The notes beneath the pieces are model-generated. The model was not told where the DNA came from. It ran no database searches and worked only from the letters and a program-made list of their open reading frames with translations. From Pseudomonas sp. LFM046 (GTDB taxonomy: Bacteria > Pseudomonadota > Gammaproteobacteria > Pseudomonadales > Pseudomonadaceae), in NCBI RefSeq assembly GCF_000949385.2, contig NZ_JYKO02000001.1, positions 372,001 through 436,000 on the forward strand: a stretch of DNA of 64,000 nt, written 5' to 3'. The position numbers were made by a program, and so were the translations under genes. Positions 9,796-17,374 of this stretch are shown here, piece by piece. Within the stretch, counting starts at the first letter, position 1. The number at the start of each line of letters is the position of its first letter.

Positions 9796-10709
9796 CAGCG
9801 GGCTCCCTGGCGGACAGTCTTGGCGGCCTTCTTGGCGTAGAGGGCGTAGAGCACCAGGGCCAGCAGCATCAGCCCCAGGAGGAGGAACGACAGCGAGCTG
9901 CCCAGGGGCCAGTTGCGGGCGGTGCCGAACTGCTGCTGGATCAGGTTGCCGATCATCAGGGTCTTGCCGCCGCCGAGGATGGCGGGGGTGATGAAGGCGC
10001 CGAGGCTCGGCACGAACACCAGCAGGGAACCCGCCACCACGCCCGGCATGGACAGCGGCAGGATCACCCGGCGCAGGGCTTTCCAGCGGTTGGCGCCCAA
10101 GTCATAGGCGGCTTCCACCAGGCGCCAGTCGAGCTTCTCCAGGGTGGAGTAGATCGGCAGGATCATGAACGGCAGGAAGCTGTAGACCAGCCCGATCACC
10201 ACGGCGAAATCGTTGTACAGCAGGGTGATGCCGCCGGCCTGGGGGAACAGCGCATTGACGCCCTGGGCCAGCCAGCCGTGCTCGCGCAGGATGATCAGCC
10301 AGGCGTAGTTGCGGATCAGCAGGTTGGTCCAGAAGGGGATGGTGATCAGCAGCACCATGATGTTGCGCGAGCGCTCGCTGAGGCTGCTCATCCACAGGGC
10401 CACGGGAAAACCGAAGAGGAAGCACAGCACGGTGGTGCCGCCGGCCTGCAGCACCGAGCGCAGCAGGGCCTGGGCGTAGACCCAGTTCAGTTCCAGGTTG
10501 CCGTCGAAGTCTTCCTGGAAGAACAGCTGCACGTAGCTCTGCCACTGCCAGTCCGCCCCCCAGTCGACACCGCCGTAGAGGTTGCGCGGCAGCAGGCTGA
10601 TGTAGCCCATGATGCCGAGGGGAATGGCGATCAGCCCGAGCAGGGTGAGCAGCACCGGCGACAGCAGCAACAGCCGGTTGAGGCTGGGGGAGGTGGCGCT
10701 GACGCTCAT
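9795..10709 (-). CDS. polyamine-type ABC transporter permease (PotB-like)
   Basis: This 304-residue permease has an N-terminal hydrophobic segment and a larger periplasmic loop (about 40-75) before the remaining helices, as in PotB/PotH proteins. The EAA-type ATPase-contact loop (EAAYDLGANRWKALRRVILP) is recognisable in the second half. It starts one base after the ATPase gene ends and overlaps the PotC-like gene by one base, so the three cytoplasmic-membrane components are tightly coupled. Confidence 0.9.
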   Translation of the reverse strand: MSVSATSPSLNRLLLLSPVLLTLLGLIAIPLGIMGYISLLPRNLYGGVDWGADWQWQSYVQLFFQEDFDGNLELNWVYAQALLRSVLQAGGTTVLCFLFGFPVALWMSSLSERSRNIMVLLITIPFWTNLLIRNYAWLIILREHGWLAQGVNALFPQAGGITLLYNDFAVVIGLVYSFLPFMILPIYSTLEKLDWRLVEAAYDLGANRWKALRRVILPLSMPGVVAGSLLVFVPSLGAFITPAILGGGKTLMIGNLIQQQFGTARNWPLGSSLSFLLLGLMLLALVLYALYAKKAAKTVRQGAR

Positions 10710-10710
10710 C

Positions 10711-11799
10711 TCAGGCCTCCATCAGCAGGCAGGCGTGGGGCGGCAGGTGCACCGCCACGGGCGAGCCCACGGGGCGCGCGCTGACGGCGCCTTCATTGCT
10801 TTCGCGCAGCATCACCTTGACGTCGTTGGCCAGGCGGCACTGGTACAGCGTGGCGGTGCCGACGTAGAGCACGGCTTCCACCACGCCGCGCAGGTGGTGC
10901 GGCTCGGACGGGTCCACCAGCTTCGAACGCTCGGGGCGGAAGGCCAGCTGGGCCCGGCCGGCGCGGGTGTCGGTATCGGAAGCGCAGGGGATTTCCACTG
11001 GGATGCCGTCGGGGCGGAACAGGTTGCCGTTCTGCGTGCACTGGCGCAGCTGGCCGGGCAGGAAGTTGATATCGCCGATGAAGTGGGCGACGAACTTGTG
11101 CTGCGGGCGTTCATAGATCTGGTTGGGAGTGCCGATCTGCAGGATCTTGCCGCTGGACATTACGGCGATGCGGTCGGAAAGGGTCAGCGCTTCTTCCTGG
11201 TCGTGGGTGACGAAGATGAAGGTGATGCCCGCCTCCTGCTGCACCCGTTTCAACTCCACCTGCATTTCCTTGCGCAGCTTCAGGTCCAGGGCCGAGAGCG
11301 GCTCGTCCAGCAGCAGCACGTCGGGGCGAGGCGCCAGGGCACGGGCCAGGGCCACCCGCTGTTGCTGGCCGCCGGACAGTTCGGCGGGGCGGCGACGGGC
11401 GAGGTGTTCCATCTGCACCAGGGCCAGCATCTCTTTCACCCGCGCGGGAATCGCGTTGCGCTCCAGCCCCTGCATCTCCAGGCCGAAGGCGATGTTCTCC
11501 GCCACTGACATGTGGGGGAACAGGGCGTAGTTCTGGAATACGGTGTTGACCCGGCGCTTGTAGGGCGGCAGCTCATCGACGCGCTGGTCGCCGATATGGA
11601 TGCTGCCGGCGCTGACTTGCTCGAAGCCGGCGATGGAGCGCAGCAGGGTGGTCTTGCCGCACCCGGAGGGGCCGAGGAGGGTGAAGAACTCGTTGTGGCG
11701 GATGCTCACCGACACGTCGTCGAGGGCTGGTGCAACGTCGGGGTCGTCGGTGTAGCGCTTACTGACGCGCTGAACCTCGATGGATGATGCGTGATTCAT
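10711..11799 (-). CDS. polyamine-type ABC transporter ATP-binding protein (PotA-like)
   Basis: This is a 362-residue ATPase with Walker A GPSGCGKTT (44-52), the Q-loop in [10 protein letters not shown], the signature LSGGQQQR, Walker B VLLLDEPLSALD and switch His in THDQEEAL, followed by a C-terminal TOBE regulatory domain. It is the first gene of the seven-gene run and is divergent from the GntR regulator at 11941. Tandem TTGnATGCAA sites occur 22-35 bases upstream of its start, so repression by that regulator is likely. Confidence 0.92.
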   Translation of the reverse strand: MNHASSIEVQRVSKRYTDDPDVAPALDDVSVSIRHNEFFTLLGPSGCGKTTLLRSIAGFEQVSAGSIHIGDQRVDELPPYKRRVNTVFQNYALFPHMSVAENIAFGLEMQGLERNAIPARVKEMLALVQMEHLARRRPAELSGGQQQRVALARALAPRPDVLLLDEPLSALDLKLRKEMQVELKRVQQEAGITFIFVTHDQEEALTLSDRIAVMSSGKILQIGTPNQIYERPQHKFVAHFIGDINFLPGQLRQCTQNGNLFRPDGIPVEIPCASDTDTRAGRAQLAFRPERSKLVDPSEPHHLRGVVEAVLYVGTATLYQCRLANDVKVMLRESNEGAVSARPVGSPVAVHLPPHACLLMEA

Positions 11800-11820
11800 A
11801 TTGGTGCATCTCTCTTGTTT

Positions 11821-11843
11821 TTGTATGCAAAAATTGAATGCAA
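11821..11843. promoter_or_regulatory. tandem GntR/FCD-type operator half-palindromes
   Basis: TTGTATGCAA (11821-11830) and TTGAATGCAA (11834-11843) are spaced 13 bases apart in the 141-base divergent region between the ABC ATPase gene and the GntR gene. They resemble the TNGTNNNACNA type of FCD-family operators. Confidence 0.5.
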
Positions 11844-11940
11844 TCTAGAAATAGCCGGATTATTCTCATTGCGCAATAGGCTTTTTCTGGCGGAATCTTT
11901 CCGCCCGACGCAGGCAGTTCACCGAAAGACGGAGTGACCC

Positions 11941-12630
11941 ATGACCGACAAGAAGCTGGAAACCACGGTGGACCGGGTCTATCAGGGGGTTTACCAGGCC
12001 ATCAGCAACCGTTCGCTGCGGCCTGGCATGAAGCTGGGAGAGGCGTCCCTGGCCGAGTTGTTCAATGTCAGCCGCACGTCGGTGCGGGCGGCGCTGAAGC
12101 AATTGGAGGCCGATGGCCTGGTGACCTCGGAGCCGAACAAGGGCTGTTGGGTCTCGCTGCCCAGCGACGAGGAAATCCGCTCGCTGTTCGAAACGCGGCG
12201 GCTGATCGAGATCGGCATCGTCACCGAGCTCTGCCGACGCCGGGACAGCGCGGCCATGCGCGACCTGCGCGACCACTTGCTGCTGGAAGAACAGGCGCGC
12301 CGGGAGCACGACCACGGGCGGCTGATCCACCTGCTCGGCGAGTTCCATTTCAAGCTCGCCAGGGCGCTGAACAACCCGGTGCTGCTGGACTGGTTCAGCA
12401 AGCTCATCTCCCGCGCCTCGCTCTATGCCGCCGCGCTGGACGACGAGCGCCACGACGCCTGCCGTGACGACGAGCACCTGCGGCTGATCGAGTTCATCGA
12501 AGCCGGCAACCAGAACGCCGCCATCGAGCTGACCTGCTTCCACCTGGCCGCCATCGAGACCGCCATCCTCGAATCCGCCGGCAAGCTCAAGGCCAGCTAC
12601 CACCCGCTGAAGCACCTGATCGAGACCTGA
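11941..12630 (+). CDS. GntR-family regulator with FCD ligand domain
   Basis: This 229-residue protein has a GntR winged helix at about residues 10-75 (LAELFNVSRTSVRAALKQLE is the recognition helix region) and an all-helical FCD domain at 80-215, whose His residues (HFKLARAL, HLRLIEF, CFHLAAIE) would form the usual metal/ligand site. It is divergent from the seven-gene ABC importer/amidohydrolase run and is followed after seven bases by the racemase-family gene. It most likely represses both units until the imported compound or a product binds. Confidence 0.88.
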   Translation: MTDKKLETTVDRVYQGVYQAISNRSLRPGMKLGEASLAELFNVSRTSVRAALKQLEADGLVTSEPNKGCWVSLPSDEEIRSLFETRRLIEIGIVTELCRRRDSAAMRDLRDHLLLEEQARREHDHGRLIHLLGEFHFKLARALNNPVLLDWFSKLISRASLYAAALDDERHDACRDDEHLRLIEFIEAGNQNAAIELTCFHLAAIETAILESAGKLKASYHPLKHLIET

Positions 12631-12637
12631 CTCGGCC

Positions 12638-13375
12638 ATGAAGATCCAACTCATCAACCCCAACACCAGCATCGCCATGACCGCCGGCATCGCCGAGGCC
12701 GCGCGGCCCCTGCTGCGCCCCGGCAACCAGTTGCTGGCGGTGACCAATAGCGCCGGCCCGGCTTCCATCGAGGGGCACTATGACGAGGCGCTGAGCGTGC
12801 CCGGACTGCTCCAGGCCATTCGCGATGGCGAGCAGGACGGCGCCGAAGGGCATGTGATCGCCTGCTTCGGCGATCCGGGGTTGCTGGCGGCGCGGGAGAT
12901 CGCCCGCCATCCGGTGATCGGCATCGCCGAAGCGGCCATGCATCTCGCCACGTGGGTCGCCACGGGGTTCAGCATCGTCACCACCCTGGGCCGCACCAAG
13001 GTCATCGCCCGCCACCTGGTGGAGCGCTACGGTTTCCATCAACACTGCCGAGGCATTCATGCCGTTGAGATTCCGGTGCTGGCGCTGGACGAGGACCCGC
13101 AGGGCCTGTTCCGCATCATGCGCGACGCCTGCCGGGACGCGCTGGAAAGGGACGAATCCGGCGCCATCGTCCTCGGCTGCGCTGGCATGAGCCACCTGGC
13201 GCAGGGGCTGCAGGAAGAACTGGGCGTTCCGGTGATCGATGGCGTCAGCGCTGCGTTGAAGATGGTGGAGATGCTCGGGGAGTTGCGCCTGTCCACCAGC
13301 AAGCGCGGCGATCTGGATTTCCCCCTGCCCAAGCCTTATGCGGGGTTTCTGCGAGGCTTTGCGGTAGGCGCCTGA
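12638..13375 (+). CDS. hydantoin / Asp-Glu racemase family enzyme
   Basis: The 245-residue protein starts MKIQLINPNTS, a hallmark of the hydantoin-racemase branch of the Asp/Glu racemase superfamily. The two catalytic cysteines are visible in ACFGDPGL and VLGCAGM. Members racemise hydantoins or allantoin, or isomerise maleate. It is co-transcribed with the GntR regulator (7-base gap) and opposite the two amidohydrolases. That pairing suggests a ring or carbamoyl-type nitrogen compound whose enantiomers must be interconverted, but no hydantoinase or allantoinase proper is present. Confidence 0.83.
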   Translation: MKIQLINPNTSIAMTAGIAEAARPLLRPGNQLLAVTNSAGPASIEGHYDEALSVPGLLQAIRDGEQDGAEGHVIACFGDPGLLAAREIARHPVIGIAEAAMHLATWVATGFSIVTTLGRTKVIARHLVERYGFHQHCRGIHAVEIPVLALDEDPQGLFRIMRDACRDALERDESGAIVLGCAGMSHLAQGLQEELGVPVIDGVSAALKMVEMLGELRLSTSKRGDLDFPLPKPYAGFLRGFAVGA

Positions 13376-13385
13376 AGCGCCTACC
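13363..13385 (+). terminator. hairpin over the racemase stop codon
   Basis: A perfect 9-base inverted repeat GGTAGGCGC/GCGCCTACC (13363-13371, 13377-13385) encloses the TGA stop of the racemase-family gene. There is no T-run, so it is a REP-like 3' end stabiliser or a weak terminator. Confidence 0.45.
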
Positions 13386-13411
13386 CCCTGGGGCGATTCT
13401 CTTGTAGGGGC

Positions 13412-13882
13412 CTATGGCAGCAGCATGTGGCCCTTCCCCTCAAACAACCCCGCCACATCCGCTACCCGCACCCAACTCCGCCCCTGCCATTCCATCAGGC
13501 TGTATTCCTTCCCCTGCCACGCCACCCGGCGCTGCTTGGGGAGTTGCGGATTGGCCGCCGAGCGCAGGCCGGTCACCACCTCGCCGGTGAACCACTGGCG
13601 CAGGCCGCGGTGTTCGGGGTGGTAGAAATTCACCCGCAGCAACTCGCAGACGGCGCTTTCGCTGAACAGCAGCTCCTGCTCGACGTCACCCTGGTGGTTC
13701 TCCAGGCGCTCGTGGCGCCATTGGTCCGGGTCCAGCTTGCGGGGCAGGCGGTCATCGACGTGGCAGTTGGTCAGTGGCCCCAGGTCGCGGGCCACCACCC
13801 AGGCCTGATCGTCGATCAGCAGGGCACGAAGCGCGCGGTGATGGCGGTGGAAAACGGTGGGAACGTAATAGTCGTGGGACAT
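13412..13882 (-). CDS. BRO-N domain (phage antirepressor-like) protein
   Basis: This is a 156-residue protein whose central region (RALLIDDQAWVVARDLGPLT, then LLFSESAVCELLRV) matches the BRO-N/antirepressor fold found in prophage antirepressors. The ATG at 13882 is supported by a strong AAGGAGTC; upstream codons in frame run through a structured leader and are unlikely to be translated. No integrase, cro/cI or phage structural gene is nearby, so it is an orphan. Its 5' untranslated region folds into a multi-stem RNA on the coding strand. The function is unknown; a DNA-binding or antirepressor role is inferred from the domain only. Confidence 0.75.
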   Translation of the reverse strand: MSHDYYVPTVFHRHHRALRALLIDDQAWVVARDLGPLTNCHVDDRLPRKLDPDQWRHERLENHQGDVEQELLFSESAVCELLRVNFYHPEHRGLRQWFTGEVVTGLRSAANPQLPKQRRVAWQGKEYSLMEWQGRSWVRVADVAGLFEGKGHMLLP

Positions 13883-14214
13883 GTGCAGACTCCTTCCTGG
13901 TATCGGGGAGCCGTCACCTGATCCTTGTTGCATGAGGGTGGCGGACCGTACGAGGTGTGGAATACCGGCGCAGCAGGAACCGGCGGGCTTGCGCCCCCTC
14001 GCACGGTCCGCCATAGACGGCCAGGCTCATCGAACAAGACTTCCATTCGCTGACCTTGCTTATGGCGTTTGTGCCTTTCCACTGCATCGGGATTCCACTC
14101 CCGGTCACACCCGAGGGCATGACGGGGGGAGACGCTACAGAGCGGCCCTGTAGGCCAGCAATGACCGGCCGCAGTAGGAATTCTCGGAAGAATGAGGGCG
14201 CCGAATCACGCGCT
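13883..14214. other. 332-base intergenic region upstream of the BRO-N gene
   Basis: No credible gene is seen. It holds the structured leader (13940-14012), a 6-base CTACAG/CTGTAG hairpin at 14135-14153 that may end the SDR transcript, and otherwise unremarkable sequence. Confidence 0.5.
13940..14012 (-). ncRNA. structured 5' leader RNA (candidate cis-regulatory motif)
   Basis: On the minus strand the arms 14012-13997 and 13955-13940 form a 16-pair stem whose only non-Watson-Crick pair is G-U; on the plus strand the same position would be an A-C mismatch, so the minus-strand RNA is favoured. The stem encloses a GGGC-GCAA-GCCC hairpin with a GNRA tetraloop (13996-13985) and a possible CCGG/CCGG stem (13983-13980, 13968-13965). 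It ends 58 bases before the BRO-N start codon. I do not recognise a named RNA family. Confidence 0.45.
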
Positions 14215-15090
14215 TCAGCCCGACACGGCCTCGATACCGGGGTGCGCATAGGGTGGCAGGACCGGAGCCGGCAAGGTCTCGCGCCCGTCCAGGGAGTGGA
14301 CCGTCAGCCCGGCGGAGAGCGGGAAGTGCAGGCTGTGGGTCAGCAGCCCCGTGCGTTCCCGGGCAGGCAGATGACAGAGGGCCAGCGCTGTCTCGGCCAG
14401 GTATTCCACCCGCTCGGTGGGGTAGTCGTCGGGGATGTAGCGGGCGGCACCTGGCGTGAGGATCGCGGTGCTCGGCGCCACCAGATTGACCGCAATATTG
14501 TCGGCCTCCAGTTCGGCGGCCAGCCCCTGGGTGAAGCGCGCCAGTGCCGCCTTGGCCGCGGCATAGACGCTGATGCCGCCCAGTCGCGCGAAGTCGTCGT
14601 AGGGTTTCAGCGGTGGAAGGGCGGTGACCGAGCCGAGGTTGACGATCCAGCCGGCGCCGCGCTGGCGCATGAGTGGGATCGCGGCCTTGCTCAGGGCAAA
14701 GGGAATACGCAGGTAGTGGTCCAGGGTGCGTTCGTACACCTCCAGCGGCATGTCCTCCACGCGGCAGTAGTCCGCCACACCGGCATTGTTCACCAGGATG
14801 TCCAGCCCGCCTGCCACCTGGGCGGCGCGAGCCGGCAGCGCATCGCGCTCGGCGGCGTTGCAGAGGTCCACGGCGAGCGGGATCGCGCGGCCACCGGCCG
14901 CTTCGATCAGGGCGACGGTTTCGGCCAGGGTCCCGCTCATGCTCGCCGAATGCTCCAGGCTGCGGGCCGCGACGACCACGGTGGCGCCTTCGCTGGCCAG
15001 ACGCTGGGCGATGGCGCGGCCGATGCCACGGCTGGCGCCGGTTACCAGTGCGACCTTGCCGGCCAGCATGGGTGTACGGGGATGGGACAT
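14215..15090 (-). CDS. short-chain dehydrogenase/reductase (SDR)
   Basis: This is a 291-residue NAD(P)-dependent oxidoreductase with the cofactor motif TGASRGIG (17-24), the NNAG structural motif and a YAAAK catalytic Tyr-Lys pair preceded by a Ser in NLGSVTA. The C-terminal extension of about 30 residues after the Rossmann fold is longer than in minimal SDRs. It is encoded downstream of an AraC-family regulator on the same strand, 95 bases away, suggesting that regulator controls it. The substrate (an alcohol, ketone or acyl chain) cannot be determined. Confidence 0.85.
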   Translation of the reverse strand: MSHPRTPMLAGKVALVTGASRGIGRAIAQRLASEGATVVVAARSLEHSASMSGTLAETVALIEAAGGRAIPLAVDLCNAAERDALPARAAQVAGGLDILVNNAGVADYCRVEDMPLEVYERTLDHYLRIPFALSKAAIPLMRQRGAGWIVNLGSVTALPPLKPYDDFARLGGISVYAAAKAALARFTQGLAAELEADNIAVNLVAPSTAILTPGAARYIPDDYPTERVEYLAETALALCHLPARERTGLLTHSLHFPLSAGLTVHSLDGRETLPAPVLPPYAHPGIEAVSG

Positions 15091-15185
15091 GGTTCATCTC
15101 CTCTGGGTTGGATGAACCGATTGTGCGAATGCCGGTTTCCGGCAACCGTCGCCCACTCACTCAAGGTGCGCTACCGGATCGCTCA

Positions 15186-16184
15186 TCAGGCGTTTCGGTA
15201 ATGGCTCGGCGGATGGCCCGTCAGCCGGACCATGGCACGGCGCAGCGCGGCAGCGTTGCTGAAGCCCAGATGCCCGGCGACACGCTCGATGGGCCACTCG
15301 GTACTGCGCAGGTAGTGCTTGGCCGCTTCCAGCAGACAAGCCTCGCGCAGGGCTCGATAGCCGCTGCCTTCGGCGTGCAGGCGCCGGCGCAAGGTGGCCA
15401 CGCTGATGGACAGTGCGGCGCTGAGCTCCCGCTGAGTCGGCAGGGGCGCCTGCCGCGCGAGTGCGGCATCGATGAAACTGCGCACCTGCTGCGTCAGCGG
15501 AACGTTCGAGGCCGGCTCGCTGGTGGCCAGGCGGAACGGGAAGTCCACCAGGAAGGCCTCGAGCTCGGCCGGCCGGCGCCGTACCGGGCGCGCCAGCAGC
15601 GCGGCATCGAAGACAAAGCCATAGGTCGGCTGACCGACCTCCACAGGGCAGTCGAACAGGCTGAGGAAGGGGATGGCGTCTTCGCGGTTGGGATGGCCGA
15701 GGAAGTTACGCACCGGGTGGATGGGCTCGCCGATCAGCCAGGCGAACAGGCGCAGGTAGAACAGCAGCCCCGTGACATCCACCAGGCAGGCTGCCGGGCT
15801 GTGCCGCCGGCGCAGCGAGTCCATGCGAAAGACCGCGTTGCCCTCTTCGGTGGACAGGCTCAGCGCCCCGGCTCGCGGGTGCAGCATCGCGCAGAAGTCG
15901 GCGGCGCAGCGGATGGCGTCGGCCAGGGTCTGGCAACTCAGCAGGCAGCGGCAGAGCAGGTCCACTTCGCGCTTGCGCATCGGCGCATGGCCGTCGCCCT
16001 GGGCGACTTGCGCTTCCAGGCGCTCGATGGCCGATCGGTACAGCGTGGCGAAGGCGCCGGCTGACAAGTGCCCCGCCGCGTCGGCCATCGCCGCACTGTC
16101 GGCACCGCTGCGGCGCAACTCATCCAGCAGGCGGGTACCGAGGCCCGCAGCGGGCGGCGCTTCAGGGGAATGGGATCGAGGCAT
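15186..16184 (-). CDS. AraC-family transcriptional regulator
   Basis: This 332-residue regulator has an N-terminal effector domain of the Arabinose_bd-like type (about 20-200) and a C-terminal double helix-turn-helix (LSAALSISVATLRRRLHAEG, then VAGHLGFSNAAALRRAMVRLTG) ending in the usual HYRNA tail. Regulators of this subclass (OruR/ArgR-like architecture) typically activate adjacent catabolic genes. The SDR gene downstream on the same strand is the nearest candidate target; the divergent small gene at 16292 is another. Confidence 0.87.
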   Translation of the reverse strand: MPRSHSPEAPPAAGLGTRLLDELRRSGADSAAMADAAGHLSAGAFATLYRSAIERLEAQVAQGDGHAPMRKREVDLLCRCLLSCQTLADAIRCAADFCAMLHPRAGALSLSTEEGNAVFRMDSLRRRHSPAACLVDVTGLLFYLRLFAWLIGEPIHPVRNFLGHPNREDAIPFLSLFDCPVEVGQPTYGFVFDAALLARPVRRRPAELEAFLVDFPFRLATSEPASNVPLTQQVRSFIDAALARQAPLPTQRELSAALSISVATLRRRLHAEGSGYRALREACLLEAAKHYLRSTEWPIERVAGHLGFSNAAALRRAMVRLTGHPPSHYRNA

Positions 16185-16291
16185 ACGGGCCAGTCTGAGC
16201 GTTCTGGTGGCGATGGGGGATCGGTCGGGTAGCGGTCCGGCCGAGGATGAGCATGCAGGATAGCCTTCGAATTTGGCAAAGGGCCCGATCG

Positions 16292-16633
16292 ATGATTCAC
16301 CTTCTTGACGAACTCACCCTCGACGCCAGCGACGTGAAACACGTGCTGCGCCTGCTCGATGAGGAACTGCTGCCGGGCCGTGCGGAGCCATTTCCGCACC
16401 TGCTGAACCGTTGGGTCTCGCCACCGGTGGTGGTGCCCGGAGTCCCCACCACGCTGTGGCTGCTCTGGCAGTTACCCGATGTGCCGGCGTATTACCGGAT
16501 GCGCGGCAACCCCGGTTCGACGCCGGAGGTCTGGCCGAAACTGGACCGTCTCTGCCGCGAGCGGCGGCGCCACATCCTGACTGCCGCTGAGGCGGTGCTG
16601 CCGACGCCGGAGGATACCGATCATGCAGGCTGA
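16292..16633 (+). CDS. conserved hypothetical protein, partner of the Dabb protein
   Basis: This 113-residue protein has no domain I can name. It has a Trp-rich middle (TTLWLLWQLPDV) and ends four codons inside the next gene. I prefer the ATG at 16292 (MIHLLDELTL) with GGG upstream; an ATG at 16247 would add 15 residues of unrelated composition. The 11-base overlap with the Dabb-domain gene indicates a two-gene unit. The fold may be a small ferredoxin-like barrel similar to its partner, but this is inference. Confidence 0.65.
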   Translation: MIHLLDELTLDASDVKHVLRLLDEELLPGRAEPFPHLLNRWVSPPVVVPGVPTTLWLLWQLPDVPAYYRMRGNPGSTPEVWPKLDRLCRERRRHILTAAEAVLPTPEDTDHAG

Positions 16634-17216
16634 AGTCGCACAGGTTTACCTCGATGCCGATGCCGATCTGCCCGCCTTCGAGCAGACCCTGGCGCGCTGG
16701 TGCCAGTCCCATCCCGATGCCTTCGCCGGCCGCAACCTGCCGGGCTGCTGGGGCGCGGGGGACTTCAGCGTCGAACTGCGCGGGGCCGCTGCGACGAGCC
16801 TGGAAGCCTTGCCCGGCGTGGCGCGGGTGGACGGGCTCAGCCACGAACGAATAGGCGGAGGCACGCGCGCTCCGGACCTGTCCGGCGGCGTGCTGCGCAC
16901 CCTGTTGCTGCGGGTGCGCGCCGATGTCCCGGCCAGCCAGGTGGATGCCCTGGAGCGCGAACTGCTGGCCATGCCCGACTACATGGCGGGCATCCGCAAC
17001 TGGCAACTCGGCCGCGTCACCTCCAGCAGCCACTGGACCCACGTCTGGCAGCAGGAGTTCGCCGAGGTGGGCGACCTGCACGGCGAATACCTGCTGCACC
17101 CCTACCACTGGGGCTGGGTCGACCGCTGGTTCGACCCGGCATTCCCCGAGTGGACGGTCGAGGCCATCTGCCATGCGTACTGCCCGCTGCCGGCGAGCAT
17201 CCTGGCGGCGGACTGA
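16623..17216 (+). CDS. Dabb (stress-responsive alpha/beta barrel) domain protein
   Basis: This is a 197-residue protein whose C-terminal half (from about residue 90, VLRTLLLRVRADVPASQVDA onward, with SSSHWTHVWQQEF) resembles Dabb dimeric alpha/beta-barrel proteins, a fold also used by small monooxygenases and decarboxylases of polyketide or terpenoid metabolism. It overlaps the preceding hypothetical gene and is followed by a strong terminator. No catalytic assignment is possible from sequence alone. Confidence 0.65.
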   Translation: MQAEVAQVYLDADADLPAFEQTLARWCQSHPDAFAGRNLPGCWGAGDFSVELRGAAATSLEALPGVARVDGLSHERIGGGTRAPDLSGGVLRTLLLRVRADVPASQVDALERELLAMPDYMAGIRNWQLGRVTSSSHWTHVWQQEFAEVGDLHGEYLLHPYHWGWVDRWFDPAFPEWTVEAICHAYCPLPASILAAD

Positions 17217-17253
17217 GCGAGCAGGCGGCGAAAATATTCCAAAGAAGAAACGC

Positions 17254-17279
17254 AAAAGCCGCGCACTGCGCGGCTTTTT
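17254..17279 (+). terminator. intrinsic terminator after the Dabb gene
   Basis: AAAAGCCGCGC-ACT-GCGCGGC is followed by TTTTT; the A-run on the other side makes it bidirectional, and it also lies just beyond the tRNA 3' end on the minus strand. Confidence 0.9.
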
Positions 17280-17282
17280 GTT

Positions 17283-17359
17283 TGGTGGGCCCACACGGAC
17301 TCGAACCGTGGACCAAAGGATTATGAGTCCTCTGCTCTAACCGACTGAGCTATAGGCCC
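17283..17359 (-). tRNA. tRNA with CAU anticodon, probably tRNA-Ile2 (lysidine type)
   Basis: A full 77-base cloverleaf is readable on the minus strand: acceptor GGGCCTA pairing with TGGGCCC, D-loop AGTCGGTTAGA, anticodon loop CTCATAA, T-loop TTCGAGT and an encoded CCA. The anticodon CAU would suggest Met, but acceptor pairs C4-G69 and C5-G68 are those recognised by the lysidine synthetase TilS, so an isoleucine tRNA reading AUA is more likely. It ends 16 bases downstream of the rmcA stop codon. Confidence 0.9.
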
Positions 17360-17374
17360 CAGAAGGCCGGCGGA

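Noticed and set aside
13883-14214. CRISPR or retron-like element
   Set aside because: Only one structured unit, no direct repeats and no reverse transcriptase or cas gene nearby.
16292-17216. Toxin-antitoxin pair
   Set aside because: The second protein is a Dabb-like barrel of 197 residues and neither product resembles a toxin or antitoxin family.
17283-17359. tRNA-associated genomic island with att duplication in the left 17 kb
   Set aside because: No integrase and no repeat of the tRNA 3' end was seen between 1 and 17200.
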